The notes: a model not told the origin generated them from the sequence alone. Counted from the stretch's first letter, positions 25,759 to 35,393 are shown. The stretch is 64,000 nucleotides of DNA from Streptomyces rugosispiralis (GCF_024505145.1 NZ_JANIAA010000045.1:1-64000); one strand, 5' to 3'. Translations and numbers: made by a program.

Positions 25759-27198
25759 GTGAGGATTGCCAGAGCCGATCAGGACGGCGGACCCGGCCGG
25801 CGGCGGCGCGACCAAGACGGCGGAGCCGGCCGGCAGCGGCGCGACCTGGTCGTACGCGAGGCGGTGCGGTCCGGTCTGGTCGGCCCGGCCCAGGTGGTGT
25901 CAGGGTTCGTCGACGCGGACGGGATCCAGGAGTCCGTGCGCGACCTGCACCGGGCCTTCGGCGACGCGCCGGTACTGCACACGTTCGCCGTCAAGGCCGC
26001 GTCGCTGGTCCCCGTGCTGCGGCTGCTCGCCCGGTCCGGCATGGGGTGCGAGGTCGCCAGCCCCGGCGAGCTGGCCCAGGCCGTCGCCGCCGGCTTCCCG
26101 CCGGAACGCATCGTGCTGGACTCACCGGCGAAGACCCATGCCGAACTGGCCCATGCGCTGGAGCTGGGAGTGGCGGTGAACGCCGACAACTTCGCCGAGG
26201 TGGACCGCATCGGTGAACTGCTCGCTGTCAGCGAGAGCGCCTCGGTGCTCGGGCTGAGGATCAACCCGCAGGTCGGCGCCGGAGCCATCGACGCGATGAG
26301 CACCGCCTCGGCCAGTTCGAAGTTCGGCGTGCCACTGCGGGATCCCGGGGCACGGCAGCGCGTCCTCGACACGTTCGCCGAGCGGCCCTGGCTGACCCGG
26401 CTGCACGTACACGTCGGTTCGCAGGGCTGCTCCCTGGAACTGATCGGCGAAGGGGTGCGCGCCACGTTCGAACTCGCCGAGGAGATCAACGCGGCGGCCA
26501 GACGGCAGCAGGTGACCAGTCTGGACATCGGCGGCGGCCTGCCGGTCAACTTCGACGACGACGAGATCCGCCCGACGTACGAGACCTACGTCCGGCGGCT
26601 GCGCGCCGCGGTTCCCGGACTCCTCACCGGACGCTACGACCTGGTCACCGAGTTCGGCCGTTCCCTGGTCGCCAAGAACGGCTTCACGGCCGCGGTCGTG
26701 GAGTACACCAAGGACACCGGTGGCCGCCGTATCGCGCTGACGCACGCGGGCGCGCACATCGCCACCCGCACCGTCTTCATGCCGGATGCCTGGCCGCTGC
26801 GGATCGCCGTGTACGACCGCGACGGCCGGCCCAAGTATGCTCCCGAGCGCGTTCAGGACGTCGCGGGTCCGTGCTGCTTCGCCGGGGACCTCGTCGCCCG
26901 CGGGCGCACGCTGCCCGAGCTGGCGCCCGGCGACCTCGTGGTGCTGCTGGACACCGGCGGCTACTACTTCTCCACCCCCTGGTCGTACAACAGCCTCGCC
27001 CGGCCCGCCGTACACGGCTTCACCACACACGGACCGGCCCCGCGGTTCGCCACGGTCCGACGGGAGCAGACCCTCGCCGAGATCCTCGCCGAAAGCGGCG
27101 TCGACCAGGCGGACGCGCTCCTCTTCGGCGACTTCGGCGACTTCGGCGAGGCGGGCAGCGACGCGGCCCACGCGCGGCTCGTACCGACAGGAGACTGA
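25759..27198 (+). CDS. Fold-type III PLP enzyme, diaminopimelate/ornithine decarboxylase-like
   Basis: A 479-residue alanine-racemase-fold decarboxylase. HTFAVKAASLVPVLRLL holds the PLP Lys, followed by HVHVGSQG, SLDIGGGLPV, TEFGRSLVAKNG and CCFAGDLVARGRTLPELAPGD with LLDTGGYYFSTPWSYNS, the LysA-type order of active-site elements. LysA itself is normally with core lysine genes, so this is probably a catabolic paralog acting on another basic or diamino acid. GTG 25759 is chosen for GAGGAGG about 8 nt upstream. The N-terminus contains an 11-residue tandem duplication (residues 8-18 and 19-29). It overlaps no other gene and is followed at once by the permease, suggesting a three-gene operon under the adjacent Lrp regulator. 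Confidence 0.88.
   Translation: MRIARADQDGGPGRRRRDQDGGAGRQRRDLVVREAVRSGLVGPAQVVSGFVDADGIQESVRDLHRAFGDAPVLHTFAVKAASLVPVLRLLARSGMGCEVASPGELAQAVAAGFPPERIVLDSPAKTHAELAHALELGVAVNADNFAEVDRIGELLAVSESASVLGLRINPQVGAGAIDAMSTASASSKFGVPLRDPGARQRVLDTFAERPWLTRLHVHVGSQGCSLELIGEGVRATFELAEEINAAARRQQVTSLDIGGGLPVNFDDDEIRPTYETYVRRLRAAVPGLLTGRYDLVTEFGRSLVAKNGFTAAVVEYTKDTGGRRIALTHAGAHIATRTVFMPDAWPLRIAVYDRDGRPKYAPERVQDVAGPCCFAGDLVARGRTLPELAPGDLVVLLDTGGYYFSTPWSYNSLARPAVHGFTTHGPAPRFATVRREQTLAEILAESGVDQADALLFGDFGDFGEAGSDAAHARLVPTGD
25780..25845 (+). repeat. Two 33-bp in-frame tandem repeats at the N-terminus of the PLP enzyme
   Basis: Units 25780-25812 and 25813-25845 encode QDGGPGRRRRD and QDGGAGRQRRD. The duplication keeps the frame and adds a basic, flexible tail before the first recognisable strand of the enzyme. 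It may mean that the true start lies further downstream. Confidence 0.7.
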
Positions 27199-27199
27199 C

Positions 27200-28618
27200 G
27201 TGGCACTGACCGAAGAGCCCGCGACGGCCGTCCGTCGCATGCCCGCGGCGAAGGCCGCCGCGCCCTACGCCATCGCCGTCGCGGGACTGATCGCCGCGCT
27301 GGTACTCGGCTTCGTCATCCACGCGCCGACGATCTGGGGCCTGCTCCCGATCGGCATGTACGCGGTGCTCTCGCTGTGCGGCATGAACCTTCTGCTGGCC
27401 ACCGTGGTCTCCCTGCTGGCCGCGATCCTCCTCGTCCACCGTTCACCCACCGACGTCGGCACCCTCCTCGGCACCTCGCTCGGCGACACCGTCACCCTCA
27501 TCGGCCTCATCTGCCTGCTCGGCGCCGGTCTGGGCGAGGTGCTGCGGCAGACCGGCGCGGCCGGCATCCTGGTCCACGGCATCCTGCGCATGGCCCGCCG
27601 GGACAGCCAACTCGCCATCCACTTCGGCGTGATGCTGTCCTGTCTGGTCCTCACGTTCGCCCTGGGCACCCTCGCCGGAGCGCTGGCCATCGCGGCCCCG
27701 ATCGTCGTCCCGGTGATGGCCCGCGCGGGTCTCACCCGCTCCACGACCGCGACCGTCATGTTCCTCGGCGGCTGCGCGGGGCTGGCCCTCGCCCCCTTCG
27801 CCGGATCCAACATCGCCATCCTCGACGCCTCCGGCCTGGACTACGGCACGTACGTGCTCGTCGGCGCGGGCCCGCTCGCCGTCCTGTCCCTGGCCCTCTC
27901 GCTCGTCGTCGTCCCGCGCGTCCAGCGTCGCTCCGCGGCCGCCGGCGACGACTTCTACGAGGACATCGACACGGGCGCGGGCGACGAGCCGTCCGGAGCC
28001 CGTGGTGCGCGTGCCACCTGGGCGTTCGCGGTGGCGCTCGTGGTCTCCGTCGGGTATGCCACCGCCGGCAAGTCCGGTACCGCGTTCCCGCTGCTGGCCC
28101 TGCCCACCATGGCCGCGCTCACCGCCGCCGCGGGTGGACTGTCCGTCAAGGACACCATCGACGCGTTCTGCCGGGGCGCGGCACGCATGGTCGAGACGTT
28201 CCTGCTGTTCTGGATGCTCGCCGCGTTCTTCCTGGCGGTCAACGAACTCCAGCCCTACGAGGTCCTCCTAAACCGCTTCGGCCCCCAGCTGCACGGCCTG
28301 GCCCCGCTGCCCTTCGCGATCGCCGTGGCGCTCCTGGGCTGGCTCGGCGTCCCGGGGGCCACGGCCGCGCACGTGGTGTTGCTCAACAAGGTCTTCGGAC
28401 CGCTCGGCACCAGCATCGGCCTCACGCCCGCCGCCTGGGCGGTGACCTACCTGTGGGGATCGAAGGCCGACACCTACGGCCCCTACCCCAACGCGAACAT
28501 GATGGCCGCTCTCGGCTTCGCCGAAGGCACCCGGCTGAGGACGCTGCTCACGGTGGGCTGGACGCTCCTCATCCCGGCAGCGGCCATGTACGCCCTCATC
28601 CTCGCCCTGCTCCTCTGA
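27200..28618 (+). CDS. Polytopic membrane permease of ion-transporter type (substrate unknown)
   Basis: A 472-residue membrane protein with about eleven to twelve hydrophobic segments and a central hydrophilic loop (near residues 255-280). Signatures include LAPFAGSNIAILDASG in the first half and LGWLGVPGATAAHVVLLNKV plus YLWGSKADTYGPYPNANM in the second. This arrangement of two re-entrant-like halves fits carboxylate or amino-acid carriers of the ion-transporter superfamily, but the exact family was not identified. Start GTG 27200 lies one base after the stop of the PLP enzyme, with GGAG 7 nt upstream, so the genes are translationally linked. It likely imports the N-acyl or amino-acid substrate of the neighbouring enzymes. 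Confidence 0.82.
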   Translation: MALTEEPATAVRRMPAAKAAAPYAIAVAGLIAALVLGFVIHAPTIWGLLPIGMYAVLSLCGMNLLLATVVSLLAAILLVHRSPTDVGTLLGTSLGDTVTLIGLICLLGAGLGEVLRQTGAAGILVHGILRMARRDSQLAIHFGVMLSCLVLTFALGTLAGALAIAAPIVVPVMARAGLTRSTTATVMFLGGCAGLALAPFAGSNIAILDASGLDYGTYVLVGAGPLAVLSLALSLVVVPRVQRRSAAAGDDFYEDIDTGAGDEPSGARGARATWAFAVALVVSVGYATAGKSGTAFPLLALPTMAALTAAAGGLSVKDTIDAFCRGAARMVETFLLFWMLAAFFLAVNELQPYEVLLNRFGPQLHGLAPLPFAIAVALLGWLGVPGATAAHVVLLNKVFGPLGTSIGLTPAAWAVTYLWGSKADTYGPYPNANMMAALGFAEGTRLRTLLTVGWTLLIPAAAMYALILALLL

Positions 28619-28669
28619 CCGGCTGGGCTCCCAGGTACCCGCACCGCATTCCACCGCGAAGGAAGCACG

Positions 28670-30271
28670 TTGTACGAATTCGATGTACTCGCCGTCGGCG
28701 GCACCGTCATCGACGGCACCGGCGGCCCCACCCGACGGGCCGATGTCGGCATCCGCGGCGACCGTATCGTCCTCCTCGGCCGGGCCGCGCCAGGCGCCAC
28801 CGCGCGGGAGGTGCTCGACTGCACCGGCCACGTCGTCGCACCCGGCTTCATCGACCTGCACTCGCACGCCGACTTCACCGTATGCGACACGCCCAGCGCC
28901 GAAGCGTGCGTCAGACAGGGCGTCACCACCATCGTCACGGGCAACTGCGGCAGTTCCCCCTTCCCCATCACCCCGGAACGCCGCCACGCGCTGGACACCA
29001 CGCTCGCCCGCGGCGGCAGTAGCAGCGCCGAGATGCCCTGGGAAGACTTCGCCGGCTTCGCACACGCGGTGGAGCAGGCCGAACCGTGCGTCAATCTCGC
29101 CGCCCTCGTCGGCCACTCGGCCCTCCGCATCGCCGCGGTCGGCACAGAACTGCGCCCCGCGACGGCCGACGAGACCGCCCACATGTGTGCACTCCTCGTC
29201 CGGGCCGCCGAACAGGGAGTGTTCGGCCTGTCCACCGGGCTCATCTACGCCCCCGGATCGTTCGCCGGTACGGACGAGGTCGTGGCGCTGGCCACCGAGG
29301 CCCGGCGGGCCGGGCTGCTCTACAGCACCCATATCCGCGACGAGGGCGACCATCTCGTCGAAGCCGTGACCGAAGCCCTGGACACCGCCCGGCGCAGCGG
29401 CGTGCGCCTCCAGGTCTCGCATCTCAAGGCGATGGGCCCCGCCAACCACGGCAAGGTGCACGAGGCGCTGGCCCTCATCGAGTCCGCCGCCGCGGAAGGA
29501 CTCGACGTGGCCTGCGACGTCTACCCCTACGCCGCGTCCTCCACGCGACTCACCTCCCGCCTTCCCGACTGGGCGCTGGACGGCGGCCTCGACGCGCTCC
29601 TCGCCCGACTGGACAACCCGAAGACCCGCGAGGCGATCGCCGCGGAACTCCGGGCGAAGACCGGACACACCTTCCTGCCCGAAGGCACCGTCATCGCCGC
29701 GATGCCACCGGGCCGCTACTCCTCATGGGTGGGCGGCACGGTCCAGGACATCGCCGTCGCCACCGGCCGCGACCCAGCCGAGGCATCCCTCGACGTGCTG
29801 CGTGCCCACCAGGCTCAGGTCTGGATCGTCAACCACGCCATGTCCGAGGCGGATGTGGACACAGTGCTCCGCCACCCCCTGAGCGCAGTCGTCAGCGACG
29901 GCTGGGAACTGGACACGGCCACCGACGGCCACCCCCACCCCCGTCACTTCGGCACGTTCGCCCGGGTCCTCGCCCGGTACACCCGCGACCGCCGGATCCT
30001 CACCCTCCAGGACGCCATCCGCAAGATGAGCGCACTGCCCGCGGCCCGCCTCGGCCTCACCGACCGGGGCACCGTGAGCGAAGGCACGGTCGCCGACCTC
30101 ACCGTCTTCGATCCCAAGACGGTCAGCGACACCGCCACATACGACGCACCGCTCTGCTACGCCGAGGGCACCCGCCACGTCCTCGTCAACGGCCGCCCCG
30201 TACTGCGCGACGGTGCCTTCACCGCGCACCGCCCCGGCATGGTGCTTCGCAAGACGGCCGCGCGACGGTGA
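28670..30271 (+). CDS. N-acyl-D-amino-acid deacylase (D-aminoacylase family)
   Basis: A 533-residue amidohydrolase. GFIDLHSHADF near residue 60 supplies the metal-binding HxH, TIVTGNCGSSPFP near 90 the family Cys, YSTHIRDEGDHLVEAV and VQVSHLKAMGP-like segments (here LQVSHLKAMGP) further His ligands, CDVYPYAAS the central motif and AVVSDGWEL the final Asp. The C-terminus has RLGLTDRGTVSEGTVADLTVFD. D-aminoacylases release D-amino acids from N-acyl-D-amino acids with one or two zinc ions. The start is TTG 28670, with GAAGGAAG 4 nt upstream. It is the last gene of the operon with the PLP enzyme and permease. Confidence 0.93.
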   Translation: MYEFDVLAVGGTVIDGTGGPTRRADVGIRGDRIVLLGRAAPGATAREVLDCTGHVVAPGFIDLHSHADFTVCDTPSAEACVRQGVTTIVTGNCGSSPFPITPERRHALDTTLARGGSSSAEMPWEDFAGFAHAVEQAEPCVNLAALVGHSALRIAAVGTELRPATADETAHMCALLVRAAEQGVFGLSTGLIYAPGSFAGTDEVVALATEARRAGLLYSTHIRDEGDHLVEAVTEALDTARRSGVRLQVSHLKAMGPANHGKVHEALALIESAAAEGLDVACDVYPYAASSTRLTSRLPDWALDGGLDALLARLDNPKTREAIAAELRAKTGHTFLPEGTVIAAMPPGRYSSWVGGTVQDIAVATGRDPAEASLDVLRAHQAQVWIVNHAMSEADVDTVLRHPLSAVVSDGWELDTATDGHPHPRHFGTFARVLARYTRDRRILTLQDAIRKMSALPAARLGLTDRGTVSEGTVADLTVFDPKTVSDTATYDAPLCYAEGTRHVLVNGRPVLRDGAFTAHRPGMVLRKTAARR

Positions 30272-30407
30272 TGTCGAAGTCGGCCAGGCGTCTACGTCCC
30301 GGGCCAACTCATCCGGACACCGTTCGCTCGGCGCCCGTGCTCAGTGCCGAACCCGCGGTCATGTTCGTGATCGGCATGGTGATCCGTGACCTGCTGTTGA
30401 TCTCCGG

Positions 30408-31067
30408 TCATATCGGAATTGGTGCGGGCTTGCGGGCCAGCAGGCAGGCGTGCGGTCTGTTCACCCGCCCGCCGGGCTCCTGCTCCAGCCTCGCGGTGAC
30501 GAGGAGTCCGGCCTGCTCCAGCAGGCCGACCACGCGCTCCAGTGGCAGGAGGTACGACTCGTAGGACACCGGACGGCCATAGCCCTGGGTCGGCTGCAGC
30601 CGTTCATCGCCGACGTAGTCTCCCCAGAGCAGGTAGCCGCCGGGCGCGAGCGTGCGGTGAAACTCGGCGAACACCGCCGGCAGCCACTGCGGGGGAGTGT
30701 GGTGGGTGGAGTACCAGGCCAGGACGCCGCCGAGTTCGTCGCCCCCGATCTCCAACGCGGTCATCGAGCCCTCGGTGAACCGCAGGTCCGGATAGGCGCG
30801 CCGGGCCAGCCCGATCATCTTCGGTGACAGATCGACACCGAAGGCGGACACTCCCAGCCCGGCCAGGTGCGCCGTCACGCGGCCGGGGCCGCATCCCAGA
30901 TCCGCGACCGGCCCCGGACCAGCCGTCCGCACGAGCTCGGCAAACCCCGCCAGCATCGCACGTGACAGCGGGTCCAGCGCGGCTGGAGGCGGGACGCGTT
31001 CGACGTAGTCAGCGGCAACGGTGTCGTACGACTCGCGCACAGCGGTCAGAAACGAGGGCTCAGCCAT
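30408..31067 (-). CDS. SAM-dependent methyltransferase, class I
   Basis: A 219-residue protein with a Rossmann-type SAM-binding motif VADLGCGPGRVTAHLAG near residue 53. Motif II FGVDLSPKMIGLARRAYPDLRF and LAPGGYLLWGDY (post-motif III) follow. The acceptor is unknown. The first residues (FLTAVRESYDTVAADYVERV) are typical of actinobacterial small-molecule methyltransferases. It converges on the D-aminoacylase and stands alone, so no pathway can be assigned. Confidence 0.9.
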   Translation of the reverse strand: MAEPSFLTAVRESYDTVAADYVERVPPPAALDPLSRAMLAGFAELVRTAGPGPVADLGCGPGRVTAHLAGLGVSAFGVDLSPKMIGLARRAYPDLRFTEGSMTALEIGGDELGGVLAWYSTHHTPPQWLPAVFAEFHRTLAPGGYLLWGDYVGDERLQPTQGYGRPVSYESYLLPLERVVGLLEQAGLLVTARLEQEPGGRVNRPHACLLARKPAPIPI

Positions 31068-31103
31068 GCGGGCGACCCTAGACCAGAGGACCGACAGGCC
31101 GTG

Positions 31104-31769
31104 TCACGACCTTGAGTTGACCCGCGCGACATCCACCGCCGTAGACACCCGGCCATCACACCCCTCCGGTGATCTTTCAGTGCTGTGGTTCGTTCCCTCT
31201 TCCGCCAGGGATTGGACGGCCTCGCGGTGGTGGCGGAGGGTGGCGTGGCAGTTGGCGGTGCCTTCGAGCGCGTGGGCCTGGTCCAGGGGGCTGTTGATCT
31301 GGCGGGCCAGGGTGAGGGCTTGCTGGTAGGTGGCGAGCGCGGGCCCCGGTCCGATGGTGGCGGCCTGCAGGTCCCCGGCGGCGGCGAGGGCCTCAGCCTC
31401 GCCTTTACGGTCACCGAGTTCGTGGAACCGGGCGCGGGAGCGCTCCAGAAGATCAGCAGCCTTGACATAGTTCCTCGTCTCTCTGCTGATTTGGCCCAAC
31501 TCGAGTAGGGCCCAGGCTTCGTTCTGGCGGTTGTCGAGGGTGTGGTAGCGGCCGTAGGCCCGCTGGGCCAACTGGGCGGCCTCCGGATAGTCACCCGTCC
31601 GCCGCCGTACCCAGCCCAGGTCCAGGACGGCGTGGGCTTCGGCGTCAGGGGAGTTGAGGGTGTGGGCAGCGTGGGCGGCGGCCTGGTGCAGGGCAATGGC
31701 TTCGGCCCAGTGGCCCTCCTGGTCGAGGAAGGCGGCCATCGTGCGGGCCAGCGCGGAGGCGTGGGGCAA
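31104..31769 (-). pseudogene. TPR-domain fragment of an AfsR/SARP or NB-ARC type regulator
   Basis: About 220 codons encode tetratricopeptide repeats: HWAEAIALHQAAAHAAHTLN, AEAHAVLDLGWVRRRTGDYP, EAWALLELGQISRETRNYV and AEALAAAGDLQAATIGPGPA. This is the usual C-terminal sensor of large STAND/SARP regulators of several hundred residues. The start at 31769 (PHASALARTMAAFLDQEG) matches the interior of such proteins. Nothing upstream encodes an NB-ARC or DNA-binding domain, so it is a truncated remnant. The small 31770-31960 region contains no further recognisable domain. Confidence 0.7.
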
Positions 31770-31964
31770 GTGGTCAGCACGGCCCGGTGATCTGGGCCGG
31801 AAGAGGCTCGCGGTCGGCGATCGCGAGCAGGGGAGACGCTGTCGGGCCGGGCCCCGTTCCGCGAGTGCTTCGATGCCGTACAGCCGGCTCTGGTCGTGGC
31901 CACCAGGCTCGCCCTGGTCCGGCAGGCCTTGGTATCCGGGGAGATCCGACCGGGATAACGTCTT

Positions 31965-31984
31965 ACCGGCAACCGGTGGCCGGT
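31965..31984. promoter_or_regulatory. Near-perfect palindrome upstream of the molybdoenzyme fusion gene
   Basis: ACCGGCAACCGGTGGCCGGT is an 18-of-20 palindrome ending about 22 bp before the start. It could be an operator or part of the leader. No dedicated regulator gene adjoins it. Confidence 0.45.
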
Positions 31985-32006
31985 AGTCGGTTACTCAGGA
32001 GTAATG

Positions 32007-35000
32007 ATGACTGAGAAGCACGGATACTGCACGCTGTGCCGCTCTCGATGCGGTGCCGTCTACACCATCGAGGCAGGCGCTCTGCGGGGAGTGCGGCCCG
32101 ACCCCGAGCATCCGACGGGTGCGGCGATGTGCCCGAAAGGACGGGCGGCACCAGAAATCGTGCACAGCCCGGACCGCCTGACCCAGCCGCTTCGGCGGAC
32201 CACCCCCAAGACCGATCCGGACCCCAAGTGGGAGCCCATCGGCTGGGAGGAAGCCTTGAGTGAGACCGCCGAAAGACTGGGACGGATCAAGGCTCGGGAC
32301 GGCGCGGAAGCCGTGGCCTTCGCCGTGACGTCGCCCAGCGGTACCCCACTGTCGGACTCCATCGACTGGATCGAGCGTTTCATCCGCCTCTTCGGCAGCC
32401 CCAACACCTGTTACTCCACCGAAGTCTGCAACTGGCACAAGGACTGGGCCCACGCCTTCACGTTCGGAAGTTCACTGCCGACCGCGGACTTCGCCGCAAC
32501 GGACCTCGCCGTGCTCTGGGGGCACAACCCCGCCAAGACATGGCTGGCTCAGTCGGCGGCCCTCGCCCAAGCCCGAGCCGATGGAGCCCGCCTGGCGGTC
32601 ATCGACCCCCGCCGCTCGAGCAGTGCGCTGGAAGCGGATCACTGGCTGCGTGTCCGTCCTGGTACGGACGCGGCCCTGGCCCTGGGCATCGCCCGGCTCG
32701 TGCTGGAACGTCAGGGCTACGACGACGGATTCGTTCGGGGCTGGACAAACGCTCCCCTGCTCGTTCGCCGTGACACGGGACGCTTTCTGCGTGCCCAAGA
32801 GGTTGATCCGGATCTCGACGGTTACGTCGTCTGGGACACCGTTGACGACACCTGGCGGCCGTACGACACTCTCCGCGCCGCGCGGAACCCCGGCCGTTTC
32901 GCCCTGCGCGGCACCCATCGAGTGCGCACACGCACCGGCGCGGTCGACTGCGAGCCCGCCTTCGAGCGATACCGCGACGCCTGCCGGCCATGGAATGTGG
33001 AGGAAACCGCCCGCACCACCGGCATCGACCCAGCGGAGCTGACCGCCTTCGCCGACGCACTCATCCGGGCACGGTCCGTGTCCTACCACGCGTGGACCGG
33101 CGTCGGGCAACACGCCAATGCCACCCAGACCGAGCGAGCCATCGCCACGCTGTACGCGCTGACCGGCAGCTACGACGCGCCCGGAGGCAACGTCATATGG
33201 CCGCGGCACGCCCTGAATCCGGCCACCGACCTTACCCAGCTCCCACACGGCCAGCGGGCCAAGGCCCTCGGCATGGCGGAACACCCGCTCGGCCCTCCCG
33301 CCCAGGGCTGGATCAGCGGCCGGGATCTGTGCCGCGCGATCCTGTCGCGGGATCCGTACCCGGTACGAGCCCTGGTCGGATTCGGCAGCAACCTGGTGCT
33401 CTCACAGCCGGATCCGCGACGCACGGCCGCCGCTCTTCGCGACCTCGACTTCTACGTACACCTCGACCTCTTCCCCAACCCCACCTCCCAGTTCGCCGAC
33501 ATCGTGCTTCCGGTCAACAGCCCCTGGGAACACGAGGCGATCAGGGCCGGATTCGAGATCAGCCGGCGGGCCCAGGAACACGTCCAGCTCCGGCCGCGCA
33601 TGGTGGAGCCGGTGGGGCAGTCCCGCTCCGACACCGAAGTCGTCTTCGACCTCGCTCGGCGTCTGGGTATGGGCGCCGATTTCTTCGACGGCGACGTCAC
33701 GGACGGCTGGAATCACCAGCTCGAGCCCCTGGGCCTGACCGTCGACGAACTCCGCCGCCATCCTCGCGGCCTCCGGGTCCCCCTCGAGACGGTCTATCGC
33801 AAGTACGCCCAGAGCGCGGAAGACGGCCAGGTCACCGGGTTCGCCACGCCGACCCGACGGGTCGAGCTGTACTCGGAACGGCTCGCGCTGCACGGCTACT
33901 CCGCCGTCCCCGTCCATTCCGCGCCCGGTACCGGACCCGACTCCCGCTACCCGTTGTCGCTGACCTGCGCGAAGAACGGCTACTTCTGCCACAGTCAGCA
34001 CCGGGGACTGTCCTCTCTGCGCAAGCGCAGCCCGGAACCCACTGTCGACATCAGCCCGGCACTGGCACAGCGGCGCGACATCCGCGATGGCCAATGGGTG
34101 GCGCTGTCCACGCGCATGGGGATGATCCGCATGCGCGCACGTATCGACCACGATCTGCACGATGACGTCGTATGCGCCGAATACGGCTGGTGGCAGCAGG
34201 CCGCGGACCTGGCACTGCCGAGTTTCGATCCCTATGACGAAACGGGCAGCAACTACAACCTCCTCATCGGCGACGACGTACGCGACCCGATCAGTGGGTC
34301 GGTGCCGATGAGGTCCAGCAGTTGCGACATCCAGCCCATCGTGACGTCTCATTGGGAGGGAACCAAGGAGTTCACCATCGTCTCCGTCGTACCGGAAGGA
34401 GCCGATGTCCTGGCCTTGCGCATGGAACCTGCCGACGGTTCGGAACTGCCCGATTTCCGGCCGGGCCAGCACATCACCCTCAGCTTCCCCACCACGGGCC
34501 CCGCGGCCGCGGAGCGATCACCGGCACGTTGCTACTCCCTGACCGGCCCCGCGCAGGACAAGGACCGCACGTCGTACAGCATCGCCGTGCGCCGCCTGCC
34601 GGACGGACAGGTCTCCGGCCAGGTGCACGCGACCGCACGTGCGGGGAAGCGCGTGCGACTGACGGCGCCGGCAGGGCTGTTCGCCATCCCGCCCGACATC
34701 GGTCGGCCGGTCGTGCTCCTCGCCTCCGGAATCGGGATCACGCCGTTCATCGGCTACCTCGAGACGCTGGCCCGCGGCGGCGGCAGCGTCCCCGAGGTCG
34801 TACTGCACTATGGCAGCCGAAATTCCACCTCACACGCCTTCCGGAACCGTATGAGCGAACTACGGGACATCGTCCCCCGGCTCCGCGTCCACACCCACTA
34901 CAGCCGACCGGAACCCCACGACGCCCTCGGCCGCGACTACCACCACTTCGGACGCGTCAGCGCCGCCGATGTCGATGCCCGACTCATCGAACACCGCGCC

Positions 35001-35393
35001 CGGTTCTACCTATGCGGACCGGAGAGCATGCTCTCCGACATCACCGCCGGCCTTGTCGACCGGGGCGTGCCACGCTTCGACATCTTCGCCGAAAAGTTCC
35101 ACGCCGCCCCACAGCGCGTCGACATCCCCGACAGCGCACAGGCCACCGTCCGCTTCACCCGCGCCAACCGCGAGATCACCTGGCGCGGAGAAGACGGCAC
35201 GCTGCTGCAACTGGCGGAGAGGGAAGGGATCCGCCTGCCCAGCGGCTGCCGTTTGGGCCAGTGCGAAAGCTGCGCCATCACCGTTCTGGACGGGCAGGTC
35301 GCGCATCTGGTCACCCGCCCGGAGGACCTGGCCGACGACCAGTGCCTGACCTGTCAGGCCGTGCCCGTGACCGACGTCACTCTCGACGCCTGA
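32007..35393 (+). CDS. Fusion of bis-MGD molybdopterin oxidoreductase with flavin/NAD/2Fe-2S reductase
   Basis: A 1128-residue protein. Residues 1-45 bind a [4Fe-4S] cluster (Cys 8, 11, 15, 42; CTLCRSRC then MCPKG). The molybdopterin core follows, with TCYSTEVCNWH near 135 as probable Mo-ligand Cys, FGSNLVLS and HLDLFPNPTSQFADIVLPV; the dinucleotide-binding domain runs to about 760. From about 790 a reductase module begins: ARCYSLTG near 840 (flavin), LLASGIGITPFIGYLE near 904 (NAD(P)H) and YLCGPESM. A C-terminal plant-type 2Fe-2S domain has CRLGQCESC near 1080 and CLTC. The order flavin, NAD, ferredoxin is that of phthalate-dioxygenase reductases. Such a fusion could draw electrons directly from NAD(P)H, like a self-sufficient nitrate-reductase-type enzyme. 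The substrate is unknown. No signal peptide is visible. Start 32007 has AGGAG 6 nt upstream; ATG 32004 is possible. Confidence 0.93.
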   Translation: MTEKHGYCTLCRSRCGAVYTIEAGALRGVRPDPEHPTGAAMCPKGRAAPEIVHSPDRLTQPLRRTTPKTDPDPKWEPIGWEEALSETAERLGRIKARDGAEAVAFAVTSPSGTPLSDSIDWIERFIRLFGSPNTCYSTEVCNWHKDWAHAFTFGSSLPTADFAATDLAVLWGHNPAKTWLAQSAALAQARADGARLAVIDPRRSSSALEADHWLRVRPGTDAALALGIARLVLERQGYDDGFVRGWTNAPLLVRRDTGRFLRAQEVDPDLDGYVVWDTVDDTWRPYDTLRAARNPGRFALRGTHRVRTRTGAVDCEPAFERYRDACRPWNVEETARTTGIDPAELTAFADALIRARSVSYHAWTGVGQHANATQTERAIATLYALTGSYDAPGGNVIWPRHALNPATDLTQLPHGQRAKALGMAEHPLGPPAQGWISGRDLCRAILSRDPYPVRALVGFGSNLVLSQPDPRRTAAALRDLDFYVHLDLFPNPTSQFADIVLPVNSPWEHEAIRAGFEISRRAQEHVQLRPRMVEPVGQSRSDTEVVFDLARRLGMGADFFDGDVTDGWNHQLEPLGLTVDELRRHPRGLRVPLETVYRKYAQSAEDGQVTGFATPTRRVELYSERLALHGYSAVPVHSAPGTGPDSRYPLSLTCAKNGYFCHSQHRGLSSLRKRSPEPTVDISPALAQRRDIRDGQWVALSTRMGMIRMRARIDHDLHDDVVCAEYGWWQQAADLALPSFDPYDETGSNYNLLIGDDVRDPISGSVPMRSSSCDIQPIVTSHWEGTKEFTIVSVVPEGADVLALRMEPADGSELPDFRPGQHITLSFPTTGPAAAERSPARCYSLTGPAQDKDRTSYSIAVRRLPDGQVSGQVHATARAGKRVRLTAPAGLFAIPPDIGRPVVLLASGIGITPFIGYLETLARGGGSVPEVVLHYGSRNSTSHAFRNRMSELRDIVPRLRVHTHYSRPEPHDALGRDYHHFGRVSAADVDARLIEHRARFYLCGPESMLSDITAGLVDRGVPRFDIFAEKFHAAPQRVDIPDSAQATVRFTRANREITWRGEDGTLLQLAEREGIRLPSGCRLGQCESCAITVLDGQVAHLVTRPEDLADDQCLTCQAVPVTDVTLDA

